NCBI RefSeq assembly: GCF_000372525.1
Contig: NZ_AQUR01000089.1
Coordinates: forward strand, 190 to 64,189
Length of the DNA stretch: 64,000 nt
Reading direction: 5' to 3'
Source: Cupriavidus neocaledonicus
GTDB lineage: Bacteria; Pseudomonadota; Gammaproteobacteria; Burkholderiales; Burkholderiaceae
In this document: in pieces, positions 17,955 through 26,572 of the stretch
How positions within the stretch are numbered: the first letter of the stretch is position 1
Layout of the letters: the number at the start of each line of letters is the position of its first letter
The notes under the pieces: generated by a model
Database searches by the model: none
Seen by the model: only the letters and a program-made list of their open reading frames with translations
Told to the model about the DNA's origin: nothing
Program-made: the position numbers and the translations under genes

Positions 17955-18014
17955 GGTCCGCCCGGTCCGCCCGATCCGCCCGGTCCGCTCGGTCCGCTCG
18001 GTCCGCCTGGTCCG
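17955..18014 (+). repeat. 9-bp tandem repeat (GGTCCGCCC), 6.7 copies
   Basis: Six full units and one partial unit of GGTCCGCYY run back to back from 17955: GGTCCGCCC twice, GATCCGCCC, GGTCCGCTC twice, GGTCCGCCT, then GGTCCG. It lies in the 151-base gap between the ModE-like gene and the DUF4126 gene, directly upstream of a GTATTACACT-like AT-richer stretch. Copy number may vary between strains. Confidence 0.95.
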
Positions 18015-18081
18015 TATTACACTCCCTGCCAAAGGCACGCCGGTTTATGCCGCGCAGCGCCGGACCCTTGCAAGGAGCGCC

Positions 18082-18681
18082 ATGCTGGAAACCGCCGCGC
18101 TGGCCGCGGGCATGTCCTGGGCCAGCGGATTTCGCCTGTATCTGGCCGTACTGGCCGCCGGGGTGCTGGCGCGGCTGGGCTGGCTGGAACTGCCGCCGGG
18201 GCTGCAGCCGCTGGAGTCCTGGTGGGTGATCGGCGTGGCCGCGGGCCTGGCCGTGGCCGAGTTCGTCGCCGACAAGGTGCCGGCCTTCGACACCGTCTGG
18301 GACGGCATTCATACCTTCATCCGCATTCCGGCCGGGGCGATCCTGGCGGCCGCCGCGTTCGGCCAGCTGGATCCGCAATGGGTGGTGGCCGCGGGGCTGA
18401 TCGGCGGCACCCTGGCCGGCACCGCGCACGCGGTCAAGGCCGGCACGCGCGCGCTGATCAACGTGTCGCCGGAACCGTTTTCCAACTGGACGGCCTCATT
18501 CACTGAAGACCTGACCGCGACCGGCAGCCTGCTGCTGGCGTTCTTCGTGCCGGCGCTGTTTCTGGTGCTGCTGGCGGTGTTCCTGCTGGGCGCGGTGTGG
18601 CTGCTGCCGAAGTTGTGGCGCGGAGTGCGTCGCCTCCACGCCAGCGTGCGCGGCGGGGCCCGGCGCGACGCGCCGCGGTAG
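18082..18681 (+). CDS. DUF4126 membrane protein
   Basis: 199-residue inner-membrane protein of unknown function. It starts MLETAALAAGMSWASGFRLYLAVLAAGVL and has about five hydrophobic segments; PAFDTVWDGIHTFIRIPAGA and NVSPEPFSNWTASFTED are typical of DUF4126. CAAGGAG precedes the ATG. The C-terminus is a basic, arginine-rich tail of about 25 residues facing the cytoplasm by the positive-inside rule. No role can be assigned. Confidence 0.85.
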   Translation: MLETAALAAGMSWASGFRLYLAVLAAGVLARLGWLELPPGLQPLESWWVIGVAAGLAVAEFVADKVPAFDTVWDGIHTFIRIPAGAILAAAAFGQLDPQWVVAAGLIGGTLAGTAHAVKAGTRALINVSPEPFSNWTASFTEDLTATGSLLLAFFVPALFLVLLAVFLLGAVWLLPKLWRGVRRLHASVRGGARRDAPR

Positions 18682-18767
18682 CGCCGCGGCCGTTCCTGCC
18701 AGCTTTTTTTTGCATTGCCCGACTGACCCGAGGCGCACCGGCGCCAGCAACCAAGAACCGCCAACCG

Positions 18768-21383
18768 ATGCCCTCCGAGTCCGCCATCGACGTCCCGGCC
18801 ACTGCCGCCCAGCCCGCCGGCCTGCACGCCGCCACCGGCGGCCAATTTTCCGCCTGGCGCCAGGCGCTGCGCATGGCCCGGCGCGACTGGCTGGCGGGCG
18901 AGCTCTACCTGCTGCTGTTTGCGCTGGTGCTGGCCGTGGCCGCGCTGACCAGCGTGGGCTTCATGGCCGACCGCATGCGGCTGGGCCTGGAGCGCGATGC
19001 GCGGCAGATGATTGCCTCGGATGTGCTGCTGGTGGCCGACCAGCCTTTCGACGCCGCGTTCGCACAGCGCGCCCGCGCCGCCGGCCTGGCGGTGGCGCAG
19101 ACCGTCACCTTCCCCAGCATGGCCACTGCCGAGGGCAAGGCCCAGGCCGGGGCCGAGCCGCCCAGCCAGCTGGCCGCGCTCAAGGCGGTGACCGGCGGCT
19201 ATCCGCTGCGCGGCCGGCTCAGGGTGAGCGGCACGCCGGGCGGGCCGGACGCGCCCGCCGACGGCATTCCCGCGCCGGGCACGGTATGGGTCGACGAGGC
19301 GCTGCTGGGCGCGCTGGGCGTCGCGGTGGGCGACAGCCTGCGCCTGGGTAGCCGCAGCTTCCGCATCGACCGCATCATCACGCAGGAACTCGACCGCGGC
19401 ACCGGCTTCATGAATTTCGCGCCGCGCGTGCTGATGCCGCTGTCGGACCTGCACAGCACCGGGCTGATCGGCTGGGGCAGCCGCGTCACCTACCGCCTGC
19501 TGGTGGCCGGTCCCGACGCCGCCGGCGCGGCCTTCCAGAAATGGGCGCAGGACGAGATCGAACGCCGCCAGCTGCGCAATACGCGGGTCGAGTCGCTGGA
19601 ATCCGGCCAGCCGCAGATGCGTGCCACGCTGGACCGCGCCGAACGCTTCCTGTCGCTGGTGGCGGTGCTGTCGTCGATGATCGCGGCGGTGGCGATCGCG
19701 ATGTCGGCGCGCCGCTATATGCAGCGTCACACCGATGCGTGCGCGGTCTACAAGTGCCTGGGGCTGTCGCGCGCGCAGATCCTGCGCGCCTTCGGACTGG
19801 AATTCCTGCTGGTCGGCACGGGCGGCGCGCTCGCCGGCGTGCTGCTCGGCTACCTGGCGCACTATGGCCTGCTGCTGTCGCTGGGCGGGCTGCTCAAGGT
19901 GTCGCTGCCGCAGCCGTCGTTGCTGCCGGCGCTGGTGGGCGTGCTGGCCGGGCTGGTGCTGCTGGCCGGGTTTGCGCTGCCGCCGCTGCTGGCGCTGACG
20001 CGGGTGGCGCCGCTGCGGGTGCTGCGGCGCGATATCGGGCTGCCGCCGGTGTCGGCCTGGGTGGCCTACGCGCTCGGGCTGGGCGCTTTTGTCGCGCTGC
20101 TGCTGGTGGCCGCACGCGACCTGCGGCTGGGCCTGACCACCGCCGGCGGCTTTGTCGCCGCGGGGGTGGTGTTCGGGGTGCTGGCGCTGGGCCTGCTGAC
20201 GCTGCTGTCGCGGCTGCTGCGGGGGCGCCTGCGCGGGCGCGCGGCGATGGGATGGCGCTTTGCGCTGGCGGTGCTGGAGCGCCGCCGCGCGGTCACGGTG
20301 CTGCAGACCGTGGCGCTGGCGGTGGGGCTGATGGCGCTGCTGCTGCTCGGCATGACCCGCAACGACCTGGTCGATTCCTGGCGCAACGCCACGCCGGCCG
20401 ACGCGCCCAACCGCTTCATCATCAATATCCAGCCGGACCAGCGCGAGCCGCTGCGCCAGATGCTGGCCGCCGCCGGCATCACCGACCTGCTTTACCCGAT
20501 GGTGCGCGGGCGCCTGACCCATATCGGCGAGCGCACCATCCGCGGCGACAGCTTCGAGGACGGGCGCGCGCGCAACCTGGTCGAGCGCGAGTTCAACCTG
20601 TCCTATACCGACGCGCTGCCGGAGGGCAACCGCGTGATCGCCGGGCGCTGGTCGAACGGGTCCGACGGTGCCGAGGCGGGCGCGTCGGTGGAAGAGGGCA
20701 TCGCCAAGACCCTGGGCATCCGGCTCGGCGACACGCTGCGCTTCGACGTGGCCGGCCAGCCGGTGCAGGCGCGCGTGACCTCGCTGCGCAAGCTCGACTG
20801 GGGCTCGATGCGGGTCAACTTCTTCGTGATCCTGCCGCCGCGGGCGATGCAGGGCATGCCCGAAACCTACATCACCTCGTTCCACCTGCCGCCCGCCAGC
20901 GCTGCGCTGGGCAACCGGCTGATCGCGGCCTTTCCCAACATCACCGTGGTCAACACCGACATGATCCTGCGCCAGATCCAGGACATCCTGGACCAGGTGA
21001 TCGCGGCGGTGGAATTCCTGTTCGTGTTCACGCTGGCCGCCGGGGTGACGGTGCTGTACGCGGCGTTGTCCGGCGCGCGCGACGAGCGCATGCGCGACGC
21101 CGGCCTGCTCAAGGCGCTGGGCGCCTCGGCCGCGCTGGTGCGGCAGACGCAGTATGCCGAGTTTCTGGTGGTGGGCGGCCTCGCCGGCCTGCTGGCCAGC
21201 CTCGGCGCGATCGCGGTGGGCTGGGGGCTGTCGCAGTTCGTGTTCGACTTTCCGTACCGCTTCAATGCGTGGATCGTGCCGGTCGGCGTGGTTTCTGGCA
21301 TGCTGTGCGCTTTTGCCGGCGGCTGGCTGGGCCTGCGCGAAGTGCTGCGCCAGCCCGCGCTGGCGACCTTGCGCGATGCCTGA
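18768..21383 (+). CDS. FtsX/YbbP-type ABC transporter permease
   Basis: About 871-residue inner-membrane permease with the MacB/FtsX layout of the YbbP group. It has one N-terminal transmembrane helix (LYLLLFALVLAVAALTSVGF), a large periplasmic part, three helices, a second periplasmic part and three C-terminal helices (FLFVFTLAAGVTVLY onward). YbbP works with the ATPase YbbA, often beside the lysophospholipase TesA, in lipid or lipoprotein extrusion. No ATPase gene is next to it here. The start is uncertain: 18768 (MPSES) is chosen because it removes an unconserved proline-rich extension, and MARRDW further in is possible. Confidence 0.85.
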   Translation: MPSESAIDVPATAAQPAGLHAATGGQFSAWRQALRMARRDWLAGELYLLLFALVLAVAALTSVGFMADRMRLGLERDARQMIASDVLLVADQPFDAAFAQRARAAGLAVAQTVTFPSMATAEGKAQAGAEPPSQLAALKAVTGGYPLRGRLRVSGTPGGPDAPADGIPAPGTVWVDEALLGALGVAVGDSLRLGSRSFRIDRIITQELDRGTGFMNFAPRVLMPLSDLHSTGLIGWGSRVTYRLLVAGPDAAGAAFQKWAQDEIERRQLRNTRVESLESGQPQMRATLDRAERFLSLVAVLSSMIAAVAIAMSARRYMQRHTDACAVYKCLGLSRAQILRAFGLEFLLVGTGGALAGVLLGYLAHYGLLLSLGGLLKVSLPQPSLLPALVGVLAGLVLLAGFALPPLLALTRVAPLRVLRRDIGLPPVSAWVAYALGLGAFVALLLVAARDLRLGLTTAGGFVAAGVVFGVLALGLLTLLSRLLRGRLRGRAAMGWRFALAVLERRRAVTVLQTVALAVGLMALLLLGMTRNDLVDSWRNATPADAPNRFIINIQPDQREPLRQMLAAAGITDLLYPMVRGRLTHIGERTIRGDSFEDGRARNLVEREFNLSYTDALPEGNRVIAGRWSNGSDGAEAGASVEEGIAKTLGIRLGDTLRFDVAGQPVQARVTSLRKLDWGSMRVNFFVILPPRAMQGMPETYITSFHLPPASAALGNRLIAAFPNITVVNTDMILRQIQDILDQVIAAVEFLFVFTLAAGVTVLYAALSGARDERMRDAGLLKALGASAALVRQTQYAEFLVVGGLAGLLASLGAIAVGWGLSQFVFDFPYRFNAWIVPVGVVSGMLCAFAGGWLGLREVLRQPALATLRDA

Positions 21384-21419
21384 CCCCGCGTGCCGGCGCC
21401 GCCGCAGACCGAGTGTGTG

Positions 21420-21836
21420 ATGAGTACTGAATCCGACGACAAGCCCGGCAATGCCGAGGTCACTGCCTTTGAACTGGTGGGCGGCGAGGCGCGCGTGCGC
21501 GAACTGGTCGACCGCTTCTACGACCTGATGGACCTGGAGCCGCAGTTCGCCGGCCTGCGCGCGCTGCATCCGCCGTCGCTGGAGGGCTCGCGCGACAAGC
21601 TGTTCTGGTTCCTGTGCGGCTGGCTGGGCGGCCCCAACCACTTTATCGAGCGCTTCGGCCATCCGCGCCTGCGCGCGCGCCATATGCCGTTCGAGATCGG
21701 CGTCAGCGAGCGCGACCAGTGGATGCGCTGCATGGCGCTGGCGATGCAGGACATCGGCCTGCCCGAAGACCTGCAGCTGCACCTGATGCAGGCTTTCTTC
21801 CAGACCGCCGACTGGATGCGCAACGTGGCGCGCTGA
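21420..21836 (+). CDS. Group II truncated haemoglobin
   Basis: 138-residue small globin. Proximal haem ligand H88 lies in RARHMPFEIG, the group II tryptophan at G8 is W101 (ERDQWMRCM), and B10 tyrosine Y34 lies in DRFYDLMD. LRALHPPSLEGSRDKLFWFLCGWLGGP is also typical. Such proteins bind oxygen and nitric oxide and help detoxify reactive nitrogen or peroxide. The start ATG overlaps TGTGTG and lacks a strong ribosome-binding site; the gene begins 36 bases after the permease and may be translated with it. Confidence 0.93.
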   Translation: MSTESDDKPGNAEVTAFELVGGEARVRELVDRFYDLMDLEPQFAGLRALHPPSLEGSRDKLFWFLCGWLGGPNHFIERFGHPRLRARHMPFEIGVSERDQWMRCMALAMQDIGLPEDLQLHLMQAFFQTADWMRNVAR

Positions 21837-21880
21837 GGCGCCAACGCTCCCGTTTCTCCCCCGAAAGGTTTCCCCCGCCG

Positions 21881-22477
21881 ATGACAGCCCAACTGCCTGA
21901 AGACGCCCTGCGTGTGCTGCATTTCTGGTTCGACCAGCCCGGTTCGGCCGCCTGGAATACGGCACGCCCGCAATGGTTCACCAAGTCGGATGCGTTCGAT
22001 GCGCAGATACGCGCGAACTTCCTGTCCGACTGGCAGGTCGCCTGCGACGGGGCGCCCGACGACTGGTCGGTGACGCCGGAGGGCGCGTGCGCGCGCGTGG
22101 TGCTGCTGGACCAGTTCCCGCGCAACATGTTCCGCAACGATCCGCGCAGCTTCGGCACCGATGCCCAGGCGCTGGCACTGGCCCGGCGCATCGTCGCCAG
22201 CGGCATGGACCGCGCGCTGCCGACCGACTACCACCGCATGTTCTGCTACATGCCGTTCGAGCATTCGGAGTCGCTGGAAGACCAGGACGAGGCGGTGCGC
22301 CTGATGACGCAGCTGCGCGAAGCCAGCGGCGGGGTGGTGGATGCGGTCGAGTGGGCCGAGAAGCACCGCGTGATCATCGCGCGCTTTGGCCGCTTCCCGC
22401 ACCGCAACGCGGTGCTGGGCCGGCACAGTACCACGGAGGAACAGGCGTTCCTGCGGCAGCCGGGCTCGTCGTTCTGA
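21881..22477 (+). CDS. DUF924 family protein
   Basis: 198-residue protein of the DUF924 (TPR-like) family, function unknown. Landmarks are VLHFWFDQPG near the start, ARVVLLDQFPRNMFRND, FCYMPFEHSESLEDQDEAVRL and HRVIIARFGRFPHRNAVLGR near the end. GAAAGG lies 13 bases before the ATG. It follows the truncated haemoglobin gene by 44 bases and is probably in the same operon. Confidence 0.9.
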   Translation: MTAQLPEDALRVLHFWFDQPGSAAWNTARPQWFTKSDAFDAQIRANFLSDWQVACDGAPDDWSVTPEGACARVVLLDQFPRNMFRNDPRSFGTDAQALALARRIVASGMDRALPTDYHRMFCYMPFEHSESLEDQDEAVRLMTQLREASGGVVDAVEWAEKHRVIIARFGRFPHRNAVLGRHSTTEEQAFLRQPGSSF

Positions 22478-22501
22478 GCCGGGCCCGGCGAGGCCCGGGC
22501 T
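22477..22501. terminator. Bidirectional hairpin between convergent genes
   Basis: AGCCGGGCC pairs with GGCCCGGGCT (one bulged base) right at the stop codon of the DUF924 gene and 23 bases from the convergent LOG stop codon. There is no T-run on either side, so termination strength is uncertain. Confidence 0.5.
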
Positions 22502-22523
22502 GGTGGCGGTCTGCGTGGCGCGC

Positions 22524-23108
22524 TCAGGTCTGGTCGCGCGCCTGCTCCCACTTGTCGACGCGCACGCGCGGCGCGGCCGCCAGTTGCGCCAGCAGGCCGG
22601 CGGGCGTGTCGCCCACGTGCAGCAGTTCGGCGTGCACCTGCTTCAGGAAGCCTTCGCGCACCGCGTGCGACAGGAAGCCCAGCATGCCGTCGTAGAACCC
22701 GGCCAGGTTCAGCAGGCCCACCGGCTTGGCGTGGTAGCCCAGCTGCAGCCAGGTGAAGGTCTCGAACAGCTCTTCGAACGTGCCCACGCCGCCGGGCATG
22801 GCAATAAAGGCGTCGGCGCGGTCGGCCATCATCTGCTTGCGCTCGTGCATGTTGCGCACCACGTGCAGCTCGGTCAGGCCGCGGTGGCCGACTTCCTTCT
22901 GCATCAGCGCTTCCGGGATGATGCCGATGGCCCTGCCGCCATGTTCCAGCACGGCATCGGCGACGATGCCCATCAGGCCCACCTTGCCGCCGCCGTACAC
23001 CAGTGTCAGATCGCTTTCGGCCAGGGTGCGGCCAAGCAGGCGTGCGCCCTCGGCGTATTCGGGGCGGTTGCCGGGACTGGAGCCGCAATACACGCAGACG
23101 GATTTCAC
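22524..23108 (-). CDS. LOG family (TIGR00730) nucleotide 5'-phosphoribohydrolase
   Basis: 194-residue cytoplasmic enzyme that releases free base from nucleoside monophosphates; plant relatives activate cytokinins. The family motifs are GGGKVGLMG (40-48), R90-K91 in MHERKQMM and PGGVGTFEE (105-113). The start is GTG at 23108: AAAGGA sits at the right distance, it gives MKSVCVYCGSSPGNRPEY, and it forms a 4-base GTGA overlap with the stop codon of the TetR gene. That overlap implies translational coupling with the regulator. Confidence 0.9.
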   Translation of the reverse strand: MKSVCVYCGSSPGNRPEYAEGARLLGRTLAESDLTLVYGGGKVGLMGIVADAVLEHGGRAIGIIPEALMQKEVGHRGLTELHVVRNMHERKQMMADRADAFIAMPGGVGTFEELFETFTWLQLGYHAKPVGLLNLAGFYDGMLGFLSHAVREGFLKQVHAELLHVGDTPAGLLAQLAAAPRVRVDKWEQARDQT

Positions 23109-23803
23109 TTCGTTTCCTTTGCCGCGCCGGCGGCCTTGGCTGCCGCGTAGTCGCGCGCCAGCTGGTCGAATGCCTCCCGCGCCCGGCCGCGCAGGTACGG
23201 CGCCAGGATCGAGAAGATGTGGTAGCTCGAGCCGTGCAGGTAGCCGCGGATCTGCTCGGGGTCGTTGTACTGGCGCGGGTGCTGCACGAACTGGAACGAC
23301 AGCCAGTAGGTGGCGACCACCACCATGTTGGTGCAGATGGCCTCGACCTGCTCGGGCGTGGCTTCCATCTCGCCGTCCTCGATGAACTGGCGGCAGATCT
23401 CGTGCGCAAAGCGCTGCTTCTGTTCGACGATGCGCTTGAAGTTGGTCTCCAGCATCCGGTTGCGCGCCAGCAGGTCGTTGATGTCGCGGTACAGGAAGCG
23501 GTAGTTCCACAGGAACTCGGACATGTACTGCAGGTAGCCCCAGCTTTCGTCGAGCGTGGCCTTGTGGTCGTCCGGCATCTTCAGGCGGCGCTCCATCTCC
23601 TGCTCGAAGCGCACGAAGATCGAGTTGATGATGTCGTCCTTGTTGCGGAAGTGGTAGTAGAGATTGCCGGGGCTGATCTCCATCGCTTCCGCGATCGTGG
23701 TGGTGGTGACGTTGGGCTCGCCGACTTCGTTGAACAGGCGCAGCGAGACGTCGAGGATGCGGTCCCTGGTGCGGCGGGGTCCGGTTTGCGGTTTCGGTTC
23801 CAT
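23105..23803 (-). CDS. TetR-family regulator
   Basis: 232-residue regulator with an N-terminal TetR helix-turn-helix (TRDRILDVSLRLFNEVGEPNVTT, recognition helix in ISPGNLYYHFRNKDDI) and an alpha-helical ligand domain rich in aromatic residues (SEFLWNYRFLYRDIN, VVATYWLSFQFVQHP). It is translationally coupled to the LOG gene downstream. A direct repeat GCGATCGGT-GCGATCGGT lies just upstream of its start, near 23815-23833, and may be its own operator. Ligand and targets are unknown. Confidence 0.87.
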   Translation of the reverse strand: MEPKPQTGPRRTRDRILDVSLRLFNEVGEPNVTTTTIAEAMEISPGNLYYHFRNKDDIINSIFVRFEQEMERRLKMPDDHKATLDESWGYLQYMSEFLWNYRFLYRDINDLLARNRMLETNFKRIVEQKQRFAHEICRQFIEDGEMEATPEQVEAICTNMVVVATYWLSFQFVQHPRQYNDPEQIRGYLHGSSYHIFSILAPYLRGRAREAFDQLARDYAAAKAAGAAKETK

Positions 23804-23913
23804 GGGCGTCCGGGCGATCGGTGCGATCGGTAAGTCGGGGGCAGGGTAGCGATTATAAGCAATCGGCCTGCCGTGCCCATTCTGTGCCCCGCCTCCGCCC
23901 GCCCCGGGCTGGA

Positions 23914-24339
23914 TCAGCCCGCCAGCGCCTGCACCCACCGCACCACGTGCGGCCCGGCGATGGTGATCCAGGTGCCGCCGCACAGCACCAGCGCCAGCAT
24001 CACCGCGGCGCTGCCGAAGTCCTTGGCGCGCTTGGACAGGCTGTGCCGCTCCAGCGAGATGCGGTCGACCGCGGCCTCGACGCTGGAATTGAGCAGCTCG
24101 ACGATCAGCACCACCAGCAGCGTGCCGAGCAGCAGGATGCGCTCGACCGCCGTCACCGGCAGCAGCAGGGCGCACGGCGTCAGGATCACCACCAGGGTCA
24201 GCTCCTGGCGGAACGCGCTCTCCTCCAGCACCGCATAGCGCAGCCCCGACAGCGAATTGATGGCCGCATGCCAGGCGCGCGCCAGGCCCCGGTTGCCCTT
24301 GTGCGGATTCTGGTCGATCGAGTAGTCAGCGCTCTGCAT
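23914..24339 (-). CDS. dgkA: Diacylglycerol kinase
   Basis: 141-residue inner-membrane kinase that phosphorylates diacylglycerol to phosphatidic acid. It has three hydrophobic helices and the conserved blocks ESAFRQELTLV and ELLNSSVEAAVDRISLERH, followed by AKDFGSAAVMLAL. It is about 20 residues longer at the N-terminus than E. coli DgkA. Its start overlaps the end of the glycosyltransferase gene by 14 bases. With a predicted phospholipase-C-like enzyme two genes upstream, it may recycle the diacylglycerol that enzyme releases. Confidence 0.92.
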   Translation of the reverse strand: MQSADYSIDQNPHKGNRGLARAWHAAINSLSGLRYAVLEESAFRQELTLVVILTPCALLLPVTAVERILLLGTLLVVLIVELLNSSVEAAVDRISLERHSLSKRAKDFGSAAVMLALVLCGGTWITIAGPHVVRWVQALAG

Positions 24340-25465
24340 GGCGGGCGGCGGCCTCTGCATTGGCGGGTCGGACGGCAGTTCCGGATGCGGTTTCGGCATG
24401 GGTTTGCGGGGCGGAAGGCTTGGCTGTGACGGGTGGGACCGCTGCGCCGCCCCGGCCCGGCCTGGCGGCGGCGAACGGCCGCAGGTGGGCCAGGAACTGC
24501 TCGGACGCGGCGCGCCACGAGAAGCGCTCGGCATGGGCCCGGGCGGTGGCACGGTCGATGCGCAGCGCTTCCAGGCAGGCGTCGCGCAGGTCTTCGTGCA
24601 TCACGCCGGCGGGGCTGTCGCCGAGCACGTCGATCGGGCCCGTGACCGGATACGCGGCCACCGGCAGGCCGCTGGCCAGCGCTTCCAGCAGCACCAGCCC
24701 GAAGGTGTCGGTGCGGCTCGGGAACACGAACACGTCAGCGGAAGCATACACCCGCGCCAGCTCGGGCTGGCTCAGCACGCCAAGGTAGTTGGCGCCGGGA
24801 TAGCGCGCGCGCAGCGCCGGCAGCGCCGGGCCGTCGCCGACCACCCATTTGGAGCCGGGCAGGTCCAGCGCCAGGAACGCCTCGACGTTCTTCTCCACCG
24901 CCACGCGGCCCACGTACAGGAAGATCGGGTGGGCGGTGTTGAGCACGTTGGCGCGCTGCGGCGTGAACACGTCGAGGTCCACGCCGCGCGTCCACAGCAC
25001 CGCGTTGGTAATGCCGTAGCGGCGCAGGTCGTCCAGCACCACCGGCGTCGGCGCCATCACCGCCTGCGCGGGGCCGTGGAACCAGCGCAGGAAACGGTAG
25101 GTCCACGCCAGCGGAATGCCGAAGCGGGCCTGCACATATTCCGGGAAGCGCGTGTGGTAGGCGGTGGTGAAGGGCAGCTTGCGGCGCAGCGCGTGGCTGC
25201 GCGCGGCCAGCCCGAGCGGCCCTTCGGTGGCGATGTGCAGCGCGTCGGGGCCGAAGGCCTCGATGCGCCGCCGCACGCGCGCGCCCGGCAGCAGCGACAG
25301 CCGGATCTCGGGGTAGGTCGGGCATGGCACGGTGCGGAATTCCAGCGGGGTGATCATGTCGACCGTGTGGCCCATCGCTTCCAGTTCGCGGCGCGTCGAC
25401 TTGAGCGTGCGCACCACGCCATTGACCTGCGGTTCCCAGGCATCGGTGACGATCAGGATCTTCAT
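24326..25465 (-). CDS. GT4 glycosyltransferase, candidate diacylglycerol glycosyltransferase (Agt-like)
   Basis: 379-residue GT-B glycosyltransferase. The N-terminal domain shows MKILIVTDAWEPQVNGVVRTL and the acceptor-side AYHTRFPEYV; the C-terminal donor domain has LYVGRVAVEKNVEAFL, VGDGP and PSRTDTFGLVLLEALASGLPVAA, an E-x7-E-type motif with Asp in the first position. AAGGAGG lies before the ATG. The C-terminal 50 residues are Ala/Pro-rich and unconserved. Position between a PlcP-like metallophosphoesterase and dgkA suggests diacylglycerol as acceptor; a mannosyltransferase acting on another lipid is the alternative. Confidence 0.82.
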   Translation of the reverse strand: MKILIVTDAWEPQVNGVVRTLKSTRRELEAMGHTVDMITPLEFRTVPCPTYPEIRLSLLPGARVRRRIEAFGPDALHIATEGPLGLAARSHALRRKLPFTTAYHTRFPEYVQARFGIPLAWTYRFLRWFHGPAQAVMAPTPVVLDDLRRYGITNAVLWTRGVDLDVFTPQRANVLNTAHPIFLYVGRVAVEKNVEAFLALDLPGSKWVVGDGPALPALRARYPGANYLGVLSQPELARVYASADVFVFPSRTDTFGLVLLEALASGLPVAAYPVTGPIDVLGDSPAGVMHEDLRDACLEALRIDRATARAHAERFSWRAASEQFLAHLRPFAAARPGRGGAAVPPVTAKPSAPQTHAETASGTAVRPANAEAAARHAER

Positions 25466-25551
25466 GCAGCCTCCTTGGGCGCGGTGAAAGGGCAATGCGG
25501 ATGGCGCCAGGCGGAGGGCGCCATGCAAAAAAGAAGCGGGGCCGGCGCGGC

Positions 25552-26529
25552 TCAGCCGGCCACGGCAGCGCGGCGCCGGCGGCGCATGGCGGGCGCGGGT
25601 GCGTCGAGCAGCGTGGTCCAGTAGACGATCTTCAGTTCGCCTTCCAGGGTTTCGACCAGCGCCGACAGGCTTTCGACCCAGTCGCCGTCGTTGCAGTAGA
25701 GCTGGCCGTTGACCTCGCGGATCTCGGCCTTGTGGATATGGCCGCAGACCACGCCGTCGCAGCCGCGGCGGCGCGCCTCGTCCACCATCGCGCTCTCGAA
25801 CGCGCCGATGTAGTTGACCGCGTTCTTGACCTGGTGCTTCAGGTACTGCGACAGCGACCAGTACGGAAAGCCCAGGCGCGCGCGCAGCCGGTTGAAGTGC
25901 CGGTTGAGCGCCAGGATCATGGTGTAGAGCGAATCGCCCAGGTAGGCCAGCCAGCGCGCGTGCTGCACCACGCCGTCGAACAGGTCGCCGTGCACCACCC
26001 ACAGGCGGCGCCCGCTGGCGGTGACGTGGATCGCCTCTTCGCGCACGGTGATGTCGCCGAAGGCCATGCCGTCGAACTGGCGCGCGGCTTCGTCGTGGTT
26101 GCCGGGCACGTAGATCACCTCGGTGCCCTTGCGCGCCTTGCGCAGCAGCTTCTGCACCACGTCGTTGTGGCTTTGCGGCCAGTACCAGCCGCGGCGCAGC
26201 TGCCAGCCATCGATGATGTCGCCGACCAGGTAGAGCTGGTCGGATTCGTTGTGCTTGAGGAAATCCAGCAGGTAGTCGGCCTGGCAGCCGGGCGTCCCCA
26301 GGTGGATGTCCGACAGCCAGATGGCGCGGTAGCGCTGGATCGGGTGTGGCTCGGGGGGATAGGTTTCCTGCGCTTCGCGCGGCGGCGCCAGCGCGGCGCC
26401 ATCGAGCGCCGGCGCCATGAAGGCGGTCACCGGCGCGGCGGGGCCGCTGTCAGCGCTGCGGCGCAGCCATGGCGCCAGTTGCGAGGCCTTCGACAGATAC
26501 CCGCGGGCAGATCGGATTGCTTGCACCAT
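25552..26529 (-). CDS. PlcP-like metallophosphoesterase (LpxH superfamily)
   Basis: 325-residue calcineurin-like phosphoesterase. Metal ligands are seen in SDIHLG (D74, H76), GDIIDGW (D104), GNHDE (N144, H145), VHGDLFD (H180) and GHIHK (H264, H266). The blocks GCQADYLLDFL and WYWPQSHNDVVQKLLRKARKG match, from memory, the PlcP group that splits phospholipids to diacylglycerol under phosphate starvation; databases often name it UDP-2,3-diacylglucosamine diphosphatase. It is longer than true LpxH (about 250 residues), with an unconserved 65-residue N-terminus. The start at 26529 is likely but not certain. A Pho-box-like triple repeat lies 44 bases upstream. Confidence 0.82.
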   Translation of the reverse strand: MVQAIRSARGYLSKASQLAPWLRRSADSGPAAPVTAFMAPALDGAALAPPREAQETYPPEPHPIQRYRAIWLSDIHLGTPGCQADYLLDFLKHNESDQLYLVGDIIDGWQLRRGWYWPQSHNDVVQKLLRKARKGTEVIYVPGNHDEAARQFDGMAFGDITVREEAIHVTASGRRLWVVHGDLFDGVVQHARWLAYLGDSLYTMILALNRHFNRLRARLGFPYWSLSQYLKHQVKNAVNYIGAFESAMVDEARRRGCDGVVCGHIHKAEIREVNGQLYCNDGDWVESLSALVETLEGELKIVYWTTLLDAPAPAMRRRRRAAVAG

Positions 26530-26572
26530 GCCAGTCCCGGTTGCGGCGATGGCTGCATTCAGCCAGCCCGCG

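Noticed and set aside
17955..18014. Possible CRISPR-like array
   Set aside because: Units are only 9 bases and contiguous, without spacers; it is a simple tandem repeat.
18309..21965. 1218-codon open frame on the minus strand
   Set aside because: It is the antisense shadow of the DUF4126, permease and haemoglobin genes. The translation is low-complexity His/Arg/Gln-rich text with no domain, typical of opposite-strand frames in GC-rich DNA.
21890..22130. Possible frameshift between the haemoglobin and DUF924 genes because of overlapping long frames
   Set aside because: Both proteins are complete at their families' usual lengths, with their own start codons and a normal 44-base gap.
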